The notes: a model not told the origin generated them from the letters alone. 51,335 bases of DNA from AB-137-C09 sp964458185 (GCA_964458185.1 CAYWFG010000016.1:1-51335), one strand, 5' to 3'; numbered from the stretch's first letter, positions 1-8,099 are shown. Numbers and translations: made by a program.

Positions 1-42
<42 letters not shown>

Positions 43-61
43 AAAATCGAGTCACCACGAC

Positions 62-135
62 TGGAGCGGGTGGCGGGAATCGAACCCGCACTTCCAGCTT
101 GGAAGGCTGGAGTTCTACCATTGAACCACACCCGC
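62..135 (-). tRNA. tRNA-Gly(TCC)
   Basis: A complete 74-nt cloverleaf on the minus strand. The acceptor GCGGGTG pairs with CACCCGC, the anticodon stem CCAGC/GCTGG encloses loop CTTCCAA (anticodon TCC), and the T-loop is TTCGATT. The 3' CCA is encoded. It is the third gene of the tRNA cluster. Confidence 0.97.
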
Positions 136-189
136 GAATGAGAAGAAGTCGACCTTGCCATTAAAAGCAAGACCGACTTCTTTTCAAAA

Positions 190-274
190 TGGTGGAGAGA
201 GCTGGATTCGAACCAACGTAGGCGTAGCCAGCAGATTTACAGTCTGCCCCCTTTAGCCACTCGGGAATCTCTCC
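190..274 (-). tRNA. tRNA-Tyr(GTA)
   Basis: An 85-nt class II tRNA on the minus strand with acceptor GGAGAGA/TCTCTCC, anticodon GTA in loop CTGTAAA, a long variable arm, and an encoded CCA. It is the second gene of the tRNA cluster. Confidence 0.97.
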
Positions 275-309
275 AAAATCAACCAAACCTTATCCATTCA
301 ATAAAAAAA

Positions 310-385
310 TGGAGCCGGCAACAGGATTCGAACCCGTGGCCTGCTGATTACAAATCAGCTGCTCTACCAACTGAGCTATGCCGGC
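310..385 (-). tRNA. tRNA-Thr(TGT)
   Basis: A 76-nt cloverleaf on the minus strand. The acceptor GCCGGCA pairs with TGCCGGC, the anticodon stem CTGAT/ATCAG encloses loop TTGTAA with anticodon TGT, and CCA is encoded. It is the promoter-proximal gene of the cluster. Confidence 0.97.
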
Positions 386-397
386 TAAGGACGGCGC

Positions 398-425
398 AAC
401 CTAGCGTCAAAACAAACGAGTTCAA
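398..425 (-). promoter_or_regulatory. putative sigma70 promoter of the tRNA(-tuf) operon
   Basis: On the minus strand TTGAAC (420-425) and TAGGTT (398-403) are separated by 16 nt, followed by a GC-rich GCGCCG stretch that resembles the discriminator of stringently controlled stable-RNA promoters. The position, 12 nt before the first tRNA, fits. The -10 box is a weak match. Confidence 0.5.
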
Positions 426-437
426 GCATTTATTTTA

Positions 438-719
438 TCAACGTTTAATACGGTAATACTGTGCCTTTCGCATATTCCAAAAACGCTTGTATTCATAGCG
501 ACTTACACGACCATCGCCGTTGCCATCCATTTCTTTATACTCACGCCTAGCTCGGGACTCAATCATGGTCATAAATTCAGCAAAAGAGACACCATCACCA
601 TTTCTATCTAAGGCAACAAAGCGATTCACCAATTTATTAGTCGTCACTCCCGTTCCCGCCATACTTTGTGGCACAAAAACCAACAATATACCCATCGCCA
701 TCAGACTTCGTAATACCAT
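438..719 (-). CDS. small secreted EF-hand protein
   Basis: This encodes 93 residues. I take the ATG at 719, which has a G-rich Shine-Dalgarno-like stretch just upstream, rather than an in-frame TTG at 731. The first ~21 residues look like a Sec signal peptide (hydrophobic core GILLVFVP, then SMA), so the protein is probably periplasmic or exported. Two EF-hand loops follow. The second, DGNGDGRVSRYE, is canonical with D1/N3/D5 and E12. The first, DRNGDGVSFAE, is one residue short between Gly6 and the hydrophobic position, so it may bind calcium poorly. The C-terminus is basic. It has its own promoter-like sequence directly after rpsT and is followed by the tRNA cluster. A function beyond likely Ca2+ binding cannot be assigned. 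Confidence 0.75.
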   Translation of the reverse strand: MVLRSLMAMGILLVFVPQSMAGTGVTTNKLVNRFVALDRNGDGVSFAEFMTMIESRARREYKEMDGNGDGRVSRYEYKRFWNMRKAQYYRIKR

Positions 720-748
720 TGCTGCCCCCAAAGTTTCACATGACTTAA

Positions 749-776
749 AACATAAATGAAACAGTTAAAATGTCAA
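749..776 (-). promoter_or_regulatory. putative sigma70 promoter of the EF-hand gene
   Basis: On the minus strand a consensus TTGACA (771-776) and TATGTT (749-754) are separated by 16 nt, starting one base after the rpsT stop codon. This would allow the EF-hand gene to be transcribed independently of rpsT. Confidence 0.5.
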
Positions 777-1040
777 TCAGGTCATATTCTTAACAGAAGT
801 ATTCAACCGCGACACGCTGCGCGATGCTTGCCCTGGATGAATCAAACCTTTGCGACCCGCTTTATCCAGCCTTGAGATTGCAGTTTTCAACAATGCATTC
901 GCATCATCTTTGTCACCAGAAGCCACGGCAGATTGAACCTTTTTGATAGCAGTACGCATTTCTGAGCGTTGCCCACGATGTGCTGCCCGTTTTCTTTCGT
1001 CTTGACGCGCACGTTTTAGTGCCGATACATGATTAGCCAC
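777..1040 (-). CDS. rpsT: 30S ribosomal protein S20
   Basis: This encodes 87 residues, the normal length of bacterial S20, which binds 16S rRNA during early assembly of the small subunit. The N-terminus (MANHVSALKRARQDERKR) and the C-terminal Gly/Ile-His-Pro region (KGLIHPGQASR) are characteristic, and the protein is lysine/arginine-rich and helical. The start is GTG at 1040 with GAGGA about 9 nt upstream. It sits alone behind its own promoter and a leader hairpin, as rpsT often is, and is flanked by an RNA helicase gene upstream. Confidence 0.97.
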   Translation of the reverse strand: MANHVSALKRARQDERKRAAHRGQRSEMRTAIKKVQSAVASGDKDDANALLKTAISRLDKAGRKGLIHPGQASRSVSRLNTSVKNMT

Positions 1041-1069
1041 AGTATAGAATCCTCAATGTTATTAAATAC

Positions 1070-1104
1070 AAAAAAAACACCGAGCATCAGCAAGCCGAAC
1101 TCGG
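1070..1104 (-). terminator. hairpin plus T8 tract in the rpsT leader (terminator or attenuator)
   Basis: On the minus strand CCGAG (1100-1104) pairs with CTCGG (1080-1084) across a 15-nt loop, followed by TG and eight T (1070-1077). It lies between the helicase stop and the rpsT start, but downstream of the proposed rpsT promoter. It may therefore end helicase transcripts or attenuate rpsT. The stem is only 5 bp, so this is tentative. Confidence 0.4.
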
Positions 1105-1117
1105 AAGAAGGGGGCGC

Positions 1118-1145
1118 AGATTAAAGAACAGCAATAAATTGTCAA
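1118..1145 (-). promoter_or_regulatory. putative sigma70 promoter of rpsT
   Basis: On the minus strand a consensus TTGACA (1140-1145) and TAATCT (1118-1123) are separated by 16 nt and followed by GCGCCCCC, a GC-rich discriminator typical of growth-rate-regulated translation genes. It lies about 80-100 nt upstream of the GTG start. Confidence 0.55.
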
Positions 1146-1155
1146 TACTCAACAA

Positions 1156-2409
1156 TCAGCGCCGATGTTTCTTTTTTTTCTTCCGCTCTTTTTCAAGCCA
1201 CATATTGTGTTGCCCAACCAAGGATTTAAGCGCGTCTATTGAATCGCCCTTAACCACTAGCGCGTTTGTTTTTTCATCACTTTTTTTACCCGTTGGCATA
1301 ACTTGAATACTTTTTTGCAAAAACTCCTCAATCGCCTCAAGCAACGGTTTTTCATCGCTGCTGCAAAAAGATAGCGCGTCACCTTTGTTGATGCCGCGCC
1401 CTGTACGCCCTACGCGATGGACGTAGTTTTCTACTTTTTCAGGCATATCATAGTTGATAACATATTCAATATTCGGCACATCAATGCCCCGCGCACTGAC
1501 ATCGGTAGCAACAAGAATACGGCAATCACCCGCCCGAAAACGCCGCATCGTTATGGCACGTGCATCTTGCTCTTTATCGCCATGAATATTTTCAGCTTCA
1601 ACACCGACCCGCGCCATGGCTTTCACCACTCGCTCAGCACGCACCCGTGTGCGCACAAAAACAATAATCTTTTGCTCAGGGTGTTCGCCAATAAATTGTT
1701 CAAGAAAAAATCGTTTGTCATCCATCTCAACAAACACAACAGCGTGCGTGATATTTTTAGACACGCGGTCTTTCGGCGATACTTGAATGCGAATGGCAGC
1801 ACTTTTAACTTGTGAATACGCCAGTTTTTTGATTGCATCACTGATCGTGGCAGAAAAGAATAGCGTTTGGTGACGGTTTTTTAGCATTTTTTTGATGGTT
1901 TTAATATCTTCAATAAAACCAAGATCAAGCATGTGGTCGGCTTCGTCCAACACCAAGGTTGAGACGGCATCAAGACGTATTTCTTGTTGATGAATCAGAT
2001 CAAACATACGCCCCGGTGTGGCAATCAACACATCAATCCCATCTTGCAGCTTCGCAATTTGCCTATCTTGTTCAACACCGCCGTGCAAGGTGAAGACTTT
2101 AACCCGTGTATGCGCAGCAATATCTTTAAACACCACACCAATTTGCACTGCCAGCTCACGGGTCGGAACCATCACAATACATTTGATACCATATGATCGT
2201 TTGCTGGTTTTAAAACGATGAATTTTATCAATCACAGGAATGGCAAACGCTGCCGTTTTTCCCGTCCCTGTTTGGGCAATGGCAAGCACATCTTCATCGT
2301 TCATGATCGAAGGAATCGCTTTGAATTGAATGTCGGTTGGGCGTTTAAAACCCAGCCTCGCTAGATTTTTTTTAATGTCGTCAGAAATATGGTATTGGTT
2401 AAATTGCAT
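1156..2409 (-). CDS. rhlE: DEAD-box ATP-dependent RNA helicase, RhlE type
   Basis: This encodes 417 residues. All superfamily 2 DEAD-box motifs are visible in order: Q motif (FKRPTDIQ), I (AQTGTGKT), Ia (PTRELA), Ib (TPGR), II (DEAD), III (SAT), V (ATDVSARGID) and VI (HRVGRTGR). The C-terminus ends in a lysine-rich tail (KERKKKKKHRR), usual for RhlE-type helicases that use it to hold RNA. The family unwinds short RNA duplexes in ribosome assembly and mRNA decay. The start is ATG at 2409 with AAGGTG upstream. It lies 57 nt after cbbY and could be its operon partner or separately expressed. The assignment to RhlE rather than another DEAD-box subgroup rests on length and tail. Confidence 0.9.
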   Translation of the reverse strand: MQFNQYHISDDIKKNLARLGFKRPTDIQFKAIPSIMNDEDVLAIAQTGTGKTAAFAIPVIDKIHRFKTSKRSYGIKCIVMVPTRELAVQIGVVFKDIAAHTRVKVFTLHGGVEQDRQIAKLQDGIDVLIATPGRMFDLIHQQEIRLDAVSTLVLDEADHMLDLGFIEDIKTIKKMLKNRHQTLFFSATISDAIKKLAYSQVKSAAIRIQVSPKDRVSKNITHAVVFVEMDDKRFFLEQFIGEHPEQKIIVFVRTRVRAERVVKAMARVGVEAENIHGDKEQDARAITMRRFRAGDCRILVATDVSARGIDVPNIEYVINYDMPEKVENYVHRVGRTGRGINKGDALSFCSSDEKPLLEAIEEFLQKSIQVMPTGKKSDEKTNALVVKGDSIDALKSLVGQHNMWLEKERKKKKKHRR

Positions 2410-2466
2410 TACTGCACCTTATCGTTATCATTTATTGTAATTTACTTTAAACGAACGTCTACAACA

Positions 2467-3216
2467 TCAACCAAGCAATGCCTGCAAATGATGCAAGTTT
2501 ACCTGCGAAAGATCCGTTAATTGATGGGGATTCGCTAACACCTGAATAGCCTTGTTATCACCCAACTCAGAAACAACCAAATCTGCATCAGCAAAGTTTT
2601 GCTTGGTTGTATAGCCATTTACTGTCACCACACAACAAAGACCTGCTGCTTTGGCAGAGAGCGCGCCATTTTCTGAATCTTCCATCGCCAGCGTGTTGCT
2701 AGGGTTTGCACCCAACTGATCCAGTGCATAGGTATAAATATCGGGTGCAGGTTTTTTATTTGGTACGATGTCACCTGCGGCAAGCACGGTAAACACATCA
2801 AACCATTCGCGCCCCAAGCTGTGTTCGATTAAGGCATCCAGTGCTGCTGGGGTGGTGGTGGTTGCTATGCCTTGGCTGATGCCTGCATCGCGGGCTTCTT
2901 CTAGCAAGCGGCGCACGCCAGAACGCAAGGGAATACGACCTTTGGCAATCAAGGCTTGGTAGCACAGGGTTTTGTCTGCATGGAGCGCGGCAATATCAGC
3001 ATCGCTTAATGAGGGCATGCCACCTTGGGCAATATCCTTACGAATACGCTCTTTGCCACCTGTAACTTTGAGCAAATCACCATAACAGGCTTCATCCCAG
3101 CGGCGTTTTAATCCAGCATTTTCAAATGCAGTATTGAATGCTACACGATGCCCATCACGTTCAGTATCAGCAAGGGTTCCGTCAACATCCCACAATATAG
3201 TTTGTAGTTTAGCCAT
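2467..3216 (-). CDS. cbbY: HAD-superfamily phosphatase, CbbY type
   Basis: This encodes 249 residues. The HAD motif I DVDGTLADTE (nucleophile and acid Asp), the family stretch TGGKERI in the cap domain, motif II (ATTT), the motif III lysine in PNKKPAPD and motif IV (AMEDSENG) are all present. The cap sequence resembles CbbY, which dephosphorylates xylulose-1,5-bisphosphate, a Rubisco inhibitor. Related proteins act as phosphoglucomutases or phosphoglycolate phosphatases. No Calvin-cycle genes are in this window, so the substrate is inferred. The start is ATG at 3216 with AAGGAG about 8 nt upstream. It follows the lolA-like gene after 25 nt and so is probably the last gene of the ftsEX operon. 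Confidence 0.8.
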   Translation of the reverse strand: MAKLQTILWDVDGTLADTERDGHRVAFNTAFENAGLKRRWDEACYGDLLKVTGGKERIRKDIAQGGMPSLSDADIAALHADKTLCYQALIAKGRIPLRSGVRRLLEEARDAGISQGIATTTTPAALDALIEHSLGREWFDVFTVLAAGDIVPNKKPAPDIYTYALDQLGANPSNTLAMEDSENGALSAKAAGLCCVVTVNGYTTKQNFADADLVVSELGDNKAIQVLANPHQLTDLSQVNLHHLQALLG

Positions 3217-3241
3217 AGATTAATCTCCTTAAAAGTGAGGG

Positions 3242-4003
3242 CTAATGAATACGCGCCCGAAGATTTTTACGGGTAAATTGCGCAGGATTAAGCACCGCAT
3301 TAAAATCAATACGCTGCAACAACAGCACTGTTTTTTTATCGGGGTGTTGAACGGAGGTCATTTCCCAACGGGTAGGAATCTGGCGATCATCCATGCTGCG
3401 CACGTCACTGTAATGCATGGTGCGAACCAATACACCATGTTCATCATAATAGGCAACAGAAAGAGGAATGCCATCGCGTTCAATCACATGCCGTAACTTC
3501 CCCCACACCACGGGAGCATCAGGCTTGGCAATGGAGTCAATCACCCATGTATTCTCATCTTGTGTCAGCAAATGATGATCGTAATCATTGACGACCGATT
3601 CCATTTTTACCAAATCATCATTGGTAAAGTCTGAACCCATCCAAGTGTTTAACATCATTGAAGGAGGAATCCGTATATCGCGCTCCAAACGGGGAATATA
3701 CATCCAGAGGTTTTTACCATCTTTAAGCCATGTGGTATTTTTGTCTTTGCGTGGTTGCAGAATATGCAAAAAGAAGCGTTTTCCCTTGCGATCATCCCAT
3801 GACTCAAATTGGATGTTTCGCTCCCATTCAGCGGTAATAACCTGCATGGCATAGCGTGCATAGCTGTGATCAGAGCGCAACAGGTCTTGCACGTTTCTTA
3901 CGATGTCTTTGGCATCAGGCGGCGTATCGTTTGCGGCAAACACAAACGACGAAGCACTCACACAAGCAAGCAGAAACAGTACCATGCGACAATAAGCAAA
4001 CAC
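3242..4003 (-). CDS. LolA-like outer-membrane lipoprotein-sorting family protein
   Basis: This encodes 253 residues with a signal peptide (MVLFLLACVSASSFVFA region) and a predicted periplasmic half-barrel fold. The stretch of alternating strands with KGKRFFLHILQPRKDKNTTWL, LWMYIPRLER and SMMLNTWMGSDFTNDDLV is typical of the family often annotated 'outer membrane lipoprotein-sorting protein'. Such proteins usually accompany MacB/LolE-like ABC permeases. Here it directly follows ftsX: the GTG start at 4003 shares one base with the ftsX TAG, and GAGAGG sits four bases upstream, so the two are translationally coupled. An internal ATG at 3985 is a possible alternative start. A role moving a lipid or lipoprotein in the periplasm is inferred. 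Confidence 0.8.
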   Translation of the reverse strand: MFAYCRMVLFLLACVSASSFVFAANDTPPDAKDIVRNVQDLLRSDHSYARYAMQVITAEWERNIQFESWDDRKGKRFFLHILQPRKDKNTTWLKDGKNLWMYIPRLERDIRIPPSMMLNTWMGSDFTNDDLVKMESVVNDYDHHLLTQDENTWVIDSIAKPDAPVVWGKLRHVIERDGIPLSVAYYDEHGVLVRTMHYSDVRSMDDRQIPTRWEMTSVQHPDKKTVLLLQRIDFNAVLNPAQFTRKNLRARIH

Positions 4004-4872
4004 TATGCCTCTCTATCAGCAGCATCCAGTCTTGCTGTTGCCACCACAGCCCCCAAACCACCGACTAATCCGCCACCCAGCAGCAACGGCAAAAACAGCC
4101 CCCAAATCTGAATATCAATATGCGCCCCAGAAAGCCAGCCTTGAACACCCAAGACCAACGGCCAGAGCATCAACCAAGCAAGCCCCCCAGCACCTGCACC
4201 CAAAGCCAAACCTTCTAAAATAAAAGGCATCCGCACGAACCATTCTTGCGCCCCCAACAAACGCATCAAATGTACTTCATCAGCGCGAGCCAACAAAATC
4301 ATGCGCAGGGTGTTAGAAACAATCAGTGCCATGGCAATAGCCAACACCACGGTGGCAAACCACACCAAGGTATTCACTTGCTCTAGCACATCGTGAACTT
4401 TCACCAACTGCAATTCATTTTCATTCAGGCTTGCTGAAAAGCGACCTACTGTGTCGCGCAAGTCAGACAAAGAAAACTCCCCGCGTTGCTGATCTAAGGT
4501 GACAATAAAGGTAATGGGTAATGTTGCCGACAACATCTTAGCATCCATTCCTGTGTCACCCAACCATTTGCCCATCCAGTCTAGCGCATCTTCTTTGCTT
4601 ACTTTTTTTACCGCAGCAACACCAGATATAATCGTCAGCTCTTGCTCCAACCCTTCAAGGTCAATTTGACGGTCAGTTTCTACATAGACATGCAGAGCAA
4701 TTTGCTGTTGCCAAGAGCCTACCCATTGGCTTGCGCCTTGCATACCTAACCAAATAGAACCAATTGCCCACAATGCCACGGCTACAATCATCAATGCCAA
4801 ATATTGATGAACACCAAACGGAGGCATATTAAAACCACCAGGCAAACGGATGCGAGTGTTATCTTTTTGCAT
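4003..4872 (-). CDS. ftsX: cell-division ABC transporter permease FtsX
   Basis: This encodes 289 residues from the ATG at 4872, chosen because GGAGG lies six bases upstream and the N-terminus then matches FtsX. A longer reading to 4947 would overlap ftsE heavily. The protein has a cytoplasmic N-terminus, TM1 (about 24-46), a large periplasmic loop and three C-terminal TM segments with the FtsX/MacB-type domain (VSNTLRMILLARADEVHLMRLLGA). FtsX pairs with FtsE at the septum and activates murein hydrolases through its periplasmic loop. It overlaps ftsE by 14 bp upstream and a LolA-like gene by 1 bp downstream. No envC-like hydrolase activator is adjacent, so its periplasmic partner is unknown. 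Confidence 0.93.
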   Translation of the reverse strand: MQKDNTRIRLPGGFNMPPFGVHQYLALMIVAVALWAIGSIWLGMQGASQWVGSWQQQIALHVYVETDRQIDLEGLEQELTIISGVAAVKKVSKEDALDWMGKWLGDTGMDAKMLSATLPITFIVTLDQQRGEFSLSDLRDTVGRFSASLNENELQLVKVHDVLEQVNTLVWFATVVLAIAMALIVSNTLRMILLARADEVHLMRLLGAQEWFVRMPFILEGLALGAGAGGLAWLMLWPLVLGVQGWLSGAHIDIQIWGLFLPLLLGGGLVGGLGAVVATARLDAADREA

Positions 4873-5545
4873 AAGAATCCTCCGCCAGTGAGCCTTCATG
4901 CAAACGCAGTACACGTCCAGGATGGGAGTCAAGAAGCTGCAAATCATGGGTCGCGGTAATTACCGTGGAACCCATTTTGTTTAAAGCAACCAACAAATCC
5001 AATACCCGAAATGCCGTTTCATTATCTAAATTACCCGTTGGTTCATCGGCTAAAATCACTGGCGGTGTGGCAATCATTGCCCGCGCAATGGCAATACGCT
5101 GCTGCTCACCACCTGATAAAGCTTCAGGGTATGTCCACAAGCGATCTTCAAGACCAACAAAAGCCAACACCTTGCCCACACGCGCCACCAAACGATCACT
5201 TTTCCAGCCTTGCACACGCAAGGGTAGGGCTACATTTTCAAACACCGTGCGCGAAAACAATAGCTTATGATCTTGAAACACCACGCCCGTGCGTTGCCGA
5301 AGACTGCGGATTTGCTTTTCAGTGGCTTGACGCATATCGACATCTTGCACCATCATTTGCCCTGATGTTGGTTGAATTCCGCCATAAATCATACGCAATA
5401 ACGTTGATTTACCCGCGCCACTTTCACCGATCAAATAGACAAATTGACCTTGTTCAATTGCCAAATTTACACCCGACAGCGCAACCTTGCCCGTACGGTA
5501 ACGCAACATGGCTTGTTGCAGTTCAATAAATACCTTATTCTCCAT
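4859..5545 (-). CDS. ftsE: cell-division ATP-binding protein FtsE
   Basis: This encodes 228 residues, the usual FtsE length. It has Walker A (GESGAGKST), Q-loop, ABC signature (LSGGEQQRIAIARA), Walker B (VILADEPTGNLD) and H-loop (TATHD). The N-terminal half carries the FtsE-like stretch GVVFQDHKLL. It energises FtsX at the divisome. It is the first gene of the minus-strand set ftsE-ftsX-lolA-like-cbbY and is divergent from wspA. The start is ATG at 5545; the ribosome-binding site is weak. Confidence 0.95.
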   Translation of the reverse strand: MENKVFIELQQAMLRYRTGKVALSGVNLAIEQGQFVYLIGESGAGKSTLLRMIYGGIQPTSGQMMVQDVDMRQATEKQIRSLRQRTGVVFQDHKLLFSRTVFENVALPLRVQGWKSDRLVARVGKVLAFVGLEDRLWTYPEALSGGEQQRIAIARAMIATPPVILADEPTGNLDNETAFRVLDLLVALNKMGSTVITATHDLQLLDSHPGRVLRLHEGSLAEDSYAKR

Positions 5546-5715
5546 GGCGACACATTAACGTCTCACCTTGTTTATGTACATGACTCGCCACATATTGGTA
5601 AAAATTTTGCCAGCCACCCCCATACATTGCTAGTATCTTCCCCTCATGCTTAAGTATTGCACGTTGCCTTATCATCGACTCAGACAACGGTAGTCGTTCT
5701 ATTGAAGGAAATTAC
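5546..5715. promoter_or_regulatory. divergent promoter region between ftsE and wspA
   Basis: This 170-bp spacer must drive both ftsE (leftward) and wspA (rightward). On the plus strand TTGCTA (5627-5632) and TTAAGT (5650-5655) are 17 nt apart and may form a weak promoter for wspA. An AAGGA ribosome-binding site precedes the wspA ATG. No convincing operator or leftward promoter is seen. Confidence 0.3.
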
Positions 5716-7629
5716 ATGTTAAAACGTTTCTCAATTTATCAAAAGTTATTCATCCCCAGTCTATTGGTGTTGATTTATTTTATCATTTTATTGTCATTGC
5801 AAATGCAAGGAACGGCACAACATAATCAACTGAACACCTCGAATGAAAATATCTCAACCCTTGATGATCAAGTGGATCAAGCGATTGAGTCTATTTTGCA
5901 AGCGGTTGTTCTCAATAATATATTTCAATTAAATCGCCAAGAAAGCGATATTCATGCCTACAATTTAACAGCTAAAAAAATCCAACGTTTATTTAACAAT
6001 ATGGATATATCATTACTCAATTCAGAGGAGCAACAAGCGTTCAGAAAAGCCCAACAACAATGGGTTGCCAGTCGCGATCAATTCCTTACTGTGGTGAAAA
6101 TTCATCAAACTTTAGGCTTAGATGAAAACAAAGGTCTATTGGGCGGTCTACGGACTGCTGTTCATGCTGTTGAAGCTACCTTGGATCAAGAACATAAAAT
6201 CATTTTATTGCACTCCATGTTGATGATGCGGCGGCATGAGAAAGATTTTCTAGCGCGTAATAATCATCGTTATGTCACAGAAATGGCTGAAGAAGCAGTT
6301 CGCTTTAAAAAGTTACTCGCAGCCAGCGACCTTGATGAAAAGGTGATTCTTGACATCAGTAATAAAATGGCATTTTACCATCGCTCATTTGCAAAAATGG
6401 TCGAGGCGAAAAAAGAACTCACTCAAGCTCAAAAGATCAACAGTGAAAAAACAGCGGCATCGTTGACCAGCATAGAACACGTTTTAAGTGCGATTCGAAA
6501 AACACTGAAAGCAAATAATAAGCAACAAGAAATTACAGGCGAGCAACAAGATCGTATATTTATGTGGGCTCTCTCTATCATGAGTGTTGGCTTAATTATG
6601 ATTTTGATACTATTGGCGCGGCATTTGTCTCGCCCGCTGCAAGAGTTAATTGATCGCATGCAAGGGTTGGTTGATGGTAATGGCGATTTATCACTACGCC
6701 TCAACGAAGACGGTCAAGACGAAACAACAACCTTAGCACGCTTGATCAATCATTTAATGAATCGTTTAATGCTCTTGATTCAGGGCGTGCAACGGGCGGG
6801 GATTCAGGTTGCTGGCTCGGTTAAACAAATCTCTGCCTCCGCCAAAGAACAAGAAGCAAGCACTACCGAATATGCAGCCACGGCCAATCAAGTCGCCGCA
6901 TCTATTCGTGAGATTACTATCACCTCACGAGATTTGGGGCATGCTGTAGCAGAAACGAATACTTTAGTGCAACAAGCCGATGATGCCGCAGGACGCAGTC
7001 AAGCACGTCTTGAAAGCATGGATGCAACCATGAACTTTATTGCCAGTTCTGCTCAAATCATCACCACCAAATTGGCAATTCTTAACGATAAGGCGGCAAG
7101 CATTAATAGCATGGTGACAACCATCAACAAGGTCGCCGATCAAACCAACTTACTGTCACTCAATGCTGCCATCGAAGCCGAAAAAGCAGGCGAGTATGGT
7201 CGTGGTTTTGCTGTTGTCGCTACAGAAATCCGTCGTTTAGCCGATCAAACTGCTGTCGCTACCTACGATATTGAACAAATGGTCAAAGAAGTGCAATCTG
7301 CTGTTGCCGCAGGTGTCATGAGTATGGATAAATTTTCGGGCGATATTCAACGCAGCGTCGATGAAACACGGCAAGCTTCTGAAGACATGACTGAAGTTAT
7401 TAGTCTAGTACAATCCTTTGCACCCCACATGGAAAGCATCAATGAAGGGCTTAACATGCAAAATGAAGAAGCCGAAGAAATTAGTGATGCGATGGTCAAC
7501 CTTAGTGAAGCAGCGCAACAAACGGCTGATTTAGTGAGCCAAACCAACCATGCCATTGGTGATTTGGATGAAGCTGTTGATAGTCTGCAAGATGCTGTCG
7601 GTGTCTTTATGGTAAAAAGAACCCGCTAA
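5716..7629 (+). CDS. wspA: methyl-accepting chemotaxis protein, WspA type
   Basis: This encodes 637 residues. TM1 is near residues 8-29 and TM2 near 279-297, with a roughly 250-residue helical periplasmic sensor between them, longer than the sensor of typical WspA. A HAMP domain follows at about 298-352, then the cytoplasmic coiled-coil signalling domain. The hairpin tip reads QTNLLSLNAAIEAEKAGEYG, and the following FAVVATEIRRLADQ and DIEQMVKEVQSAVAAGVMSM stretches are the WspA variant rather than the AARAGEQG type of flagellar receptors. In the Wsp system of pseudomonads this receptor responds to surface contact or envelope stress and activates WspE. It is the first gene of an overlapping six-gene operon; the stop overlaps the next start (TAATG). 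Confidence 0.9.
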   Translation: MLKRFSIYQKLFIPSLLVLIYFIILLSLQMQGTAQHNQLNTSNENISTLDDQVDQAIESILQAVVLNNIFQLNRQESDIHAYNLTAKKIQRLFNNMDISLLNSEEQQAFRKAQQQWVASRDQFLTVVKIHQTLGLDENKGLLGGLRTAVHAVEATLDQEHKIILLHSMLMMRRHEKDFLARNNHRYVTEMAEEAVRFKKLLAASDLDEKVILDISNKMAFYHRSFAKMVEAKKELTQAQKINSEKTAASLTSIEHVLSAIRKTLKANNKQQEITGEQQDRIFMWALSIMSVGLIMILILLARHLSRPLQELIDRMQGLVDGNGDLSLRLNEDGQDETTTLARLINHLMNRLMLLIQGVQRAGIQVAGSVKQISASAKEQEASTTEYAATANQVAASIREITITSRDLGHAVAETNTLVQQADDAAGRSQARLESMDATMNFIASSAQIITTKLAILNDKAASINSMVTTINKVADQTNLLSLNAAIEAEKAGEYGRGFAVVATEIRRLADQTAVATYDIEQMVKEVQSAVAAGVMSMDKFSGDIQRSVDETRQASEDMTEVISLVQSFAPHMESINEGLNMQNEEAEEISDAMVNLSEAAQQTADLVSQTNHAIGDLDEAVDSLQDAVGVFMVKRTR

Positions 7630-8099
7630 TGTTGTATGTTTGTTTTCATGTAGAACAACAACCCTACGCCATTGACAGCCAATCAGTAGCACGGGTTTTA
7701 CCCCGTATACCTGCCGACCCAATTGTAGGTTCGCCTGCTTGGTTTTGTGGTGTCTTTACCATGCAAGGGACGGCTGTTCCATTGATTGACTTTTGTCTAT
7801 TGCATCATCAGATACCTGCCCAGTCGTTATTTAGTACTCGCGTTATTTTATTGCATTGCCATGACCCCAACGGAAAAAAACAATTATTGGGGCTTCTCAC
7901 CGAAGGCGTAACGGGAACCATTCGCTACCAAGAAGATGCTATTCATCGCTTGGATTTACATCTTATCAAAGCCCCCTATTTGGCTGAAGTCGTGACCGAT
8001 AGCAAAGGCATGGTACTATTACTCGATGTTGATGCCCTCTACAATGTAGAAGTGGCTGATTTATTAGAAAAACATCACCCAGAAGCACACCTTGTTTAG
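7629..8099 (+). CDS. wspB: CheW-like coupling protein, WspB position
   Basis: This encodes 156 residues forming one CheW domain (FHVEQQPYAIDSQSVARVLPRI at the start, then VPLIDFCLL and KKQLLGLLTEGV). CheW proteins link the receptor to the CheA-type kinase. The ATG overlaps the wspA stop by one base, and the gene sits exactly where wspB lies in wspABCDEFR operons. It differs from the second coupling protein, WspD, in lacking the cysteine-rich N-terminus. Confidence 0.85.
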   Translation: MLYVCFHVEQQPYAIDSQSVARVLPRIPADPIVGSPAWFCGVFTMQGTAVPLIDFCLLHHQIPAQSLFSTRVILLHCHDPNGKKQLLGLLTEGVTGTIRYQEDAIHRLDLHLIKAPYLAEVVTDSKGMVLLLDVDALYNVEVADLLEKHHPEAHLV

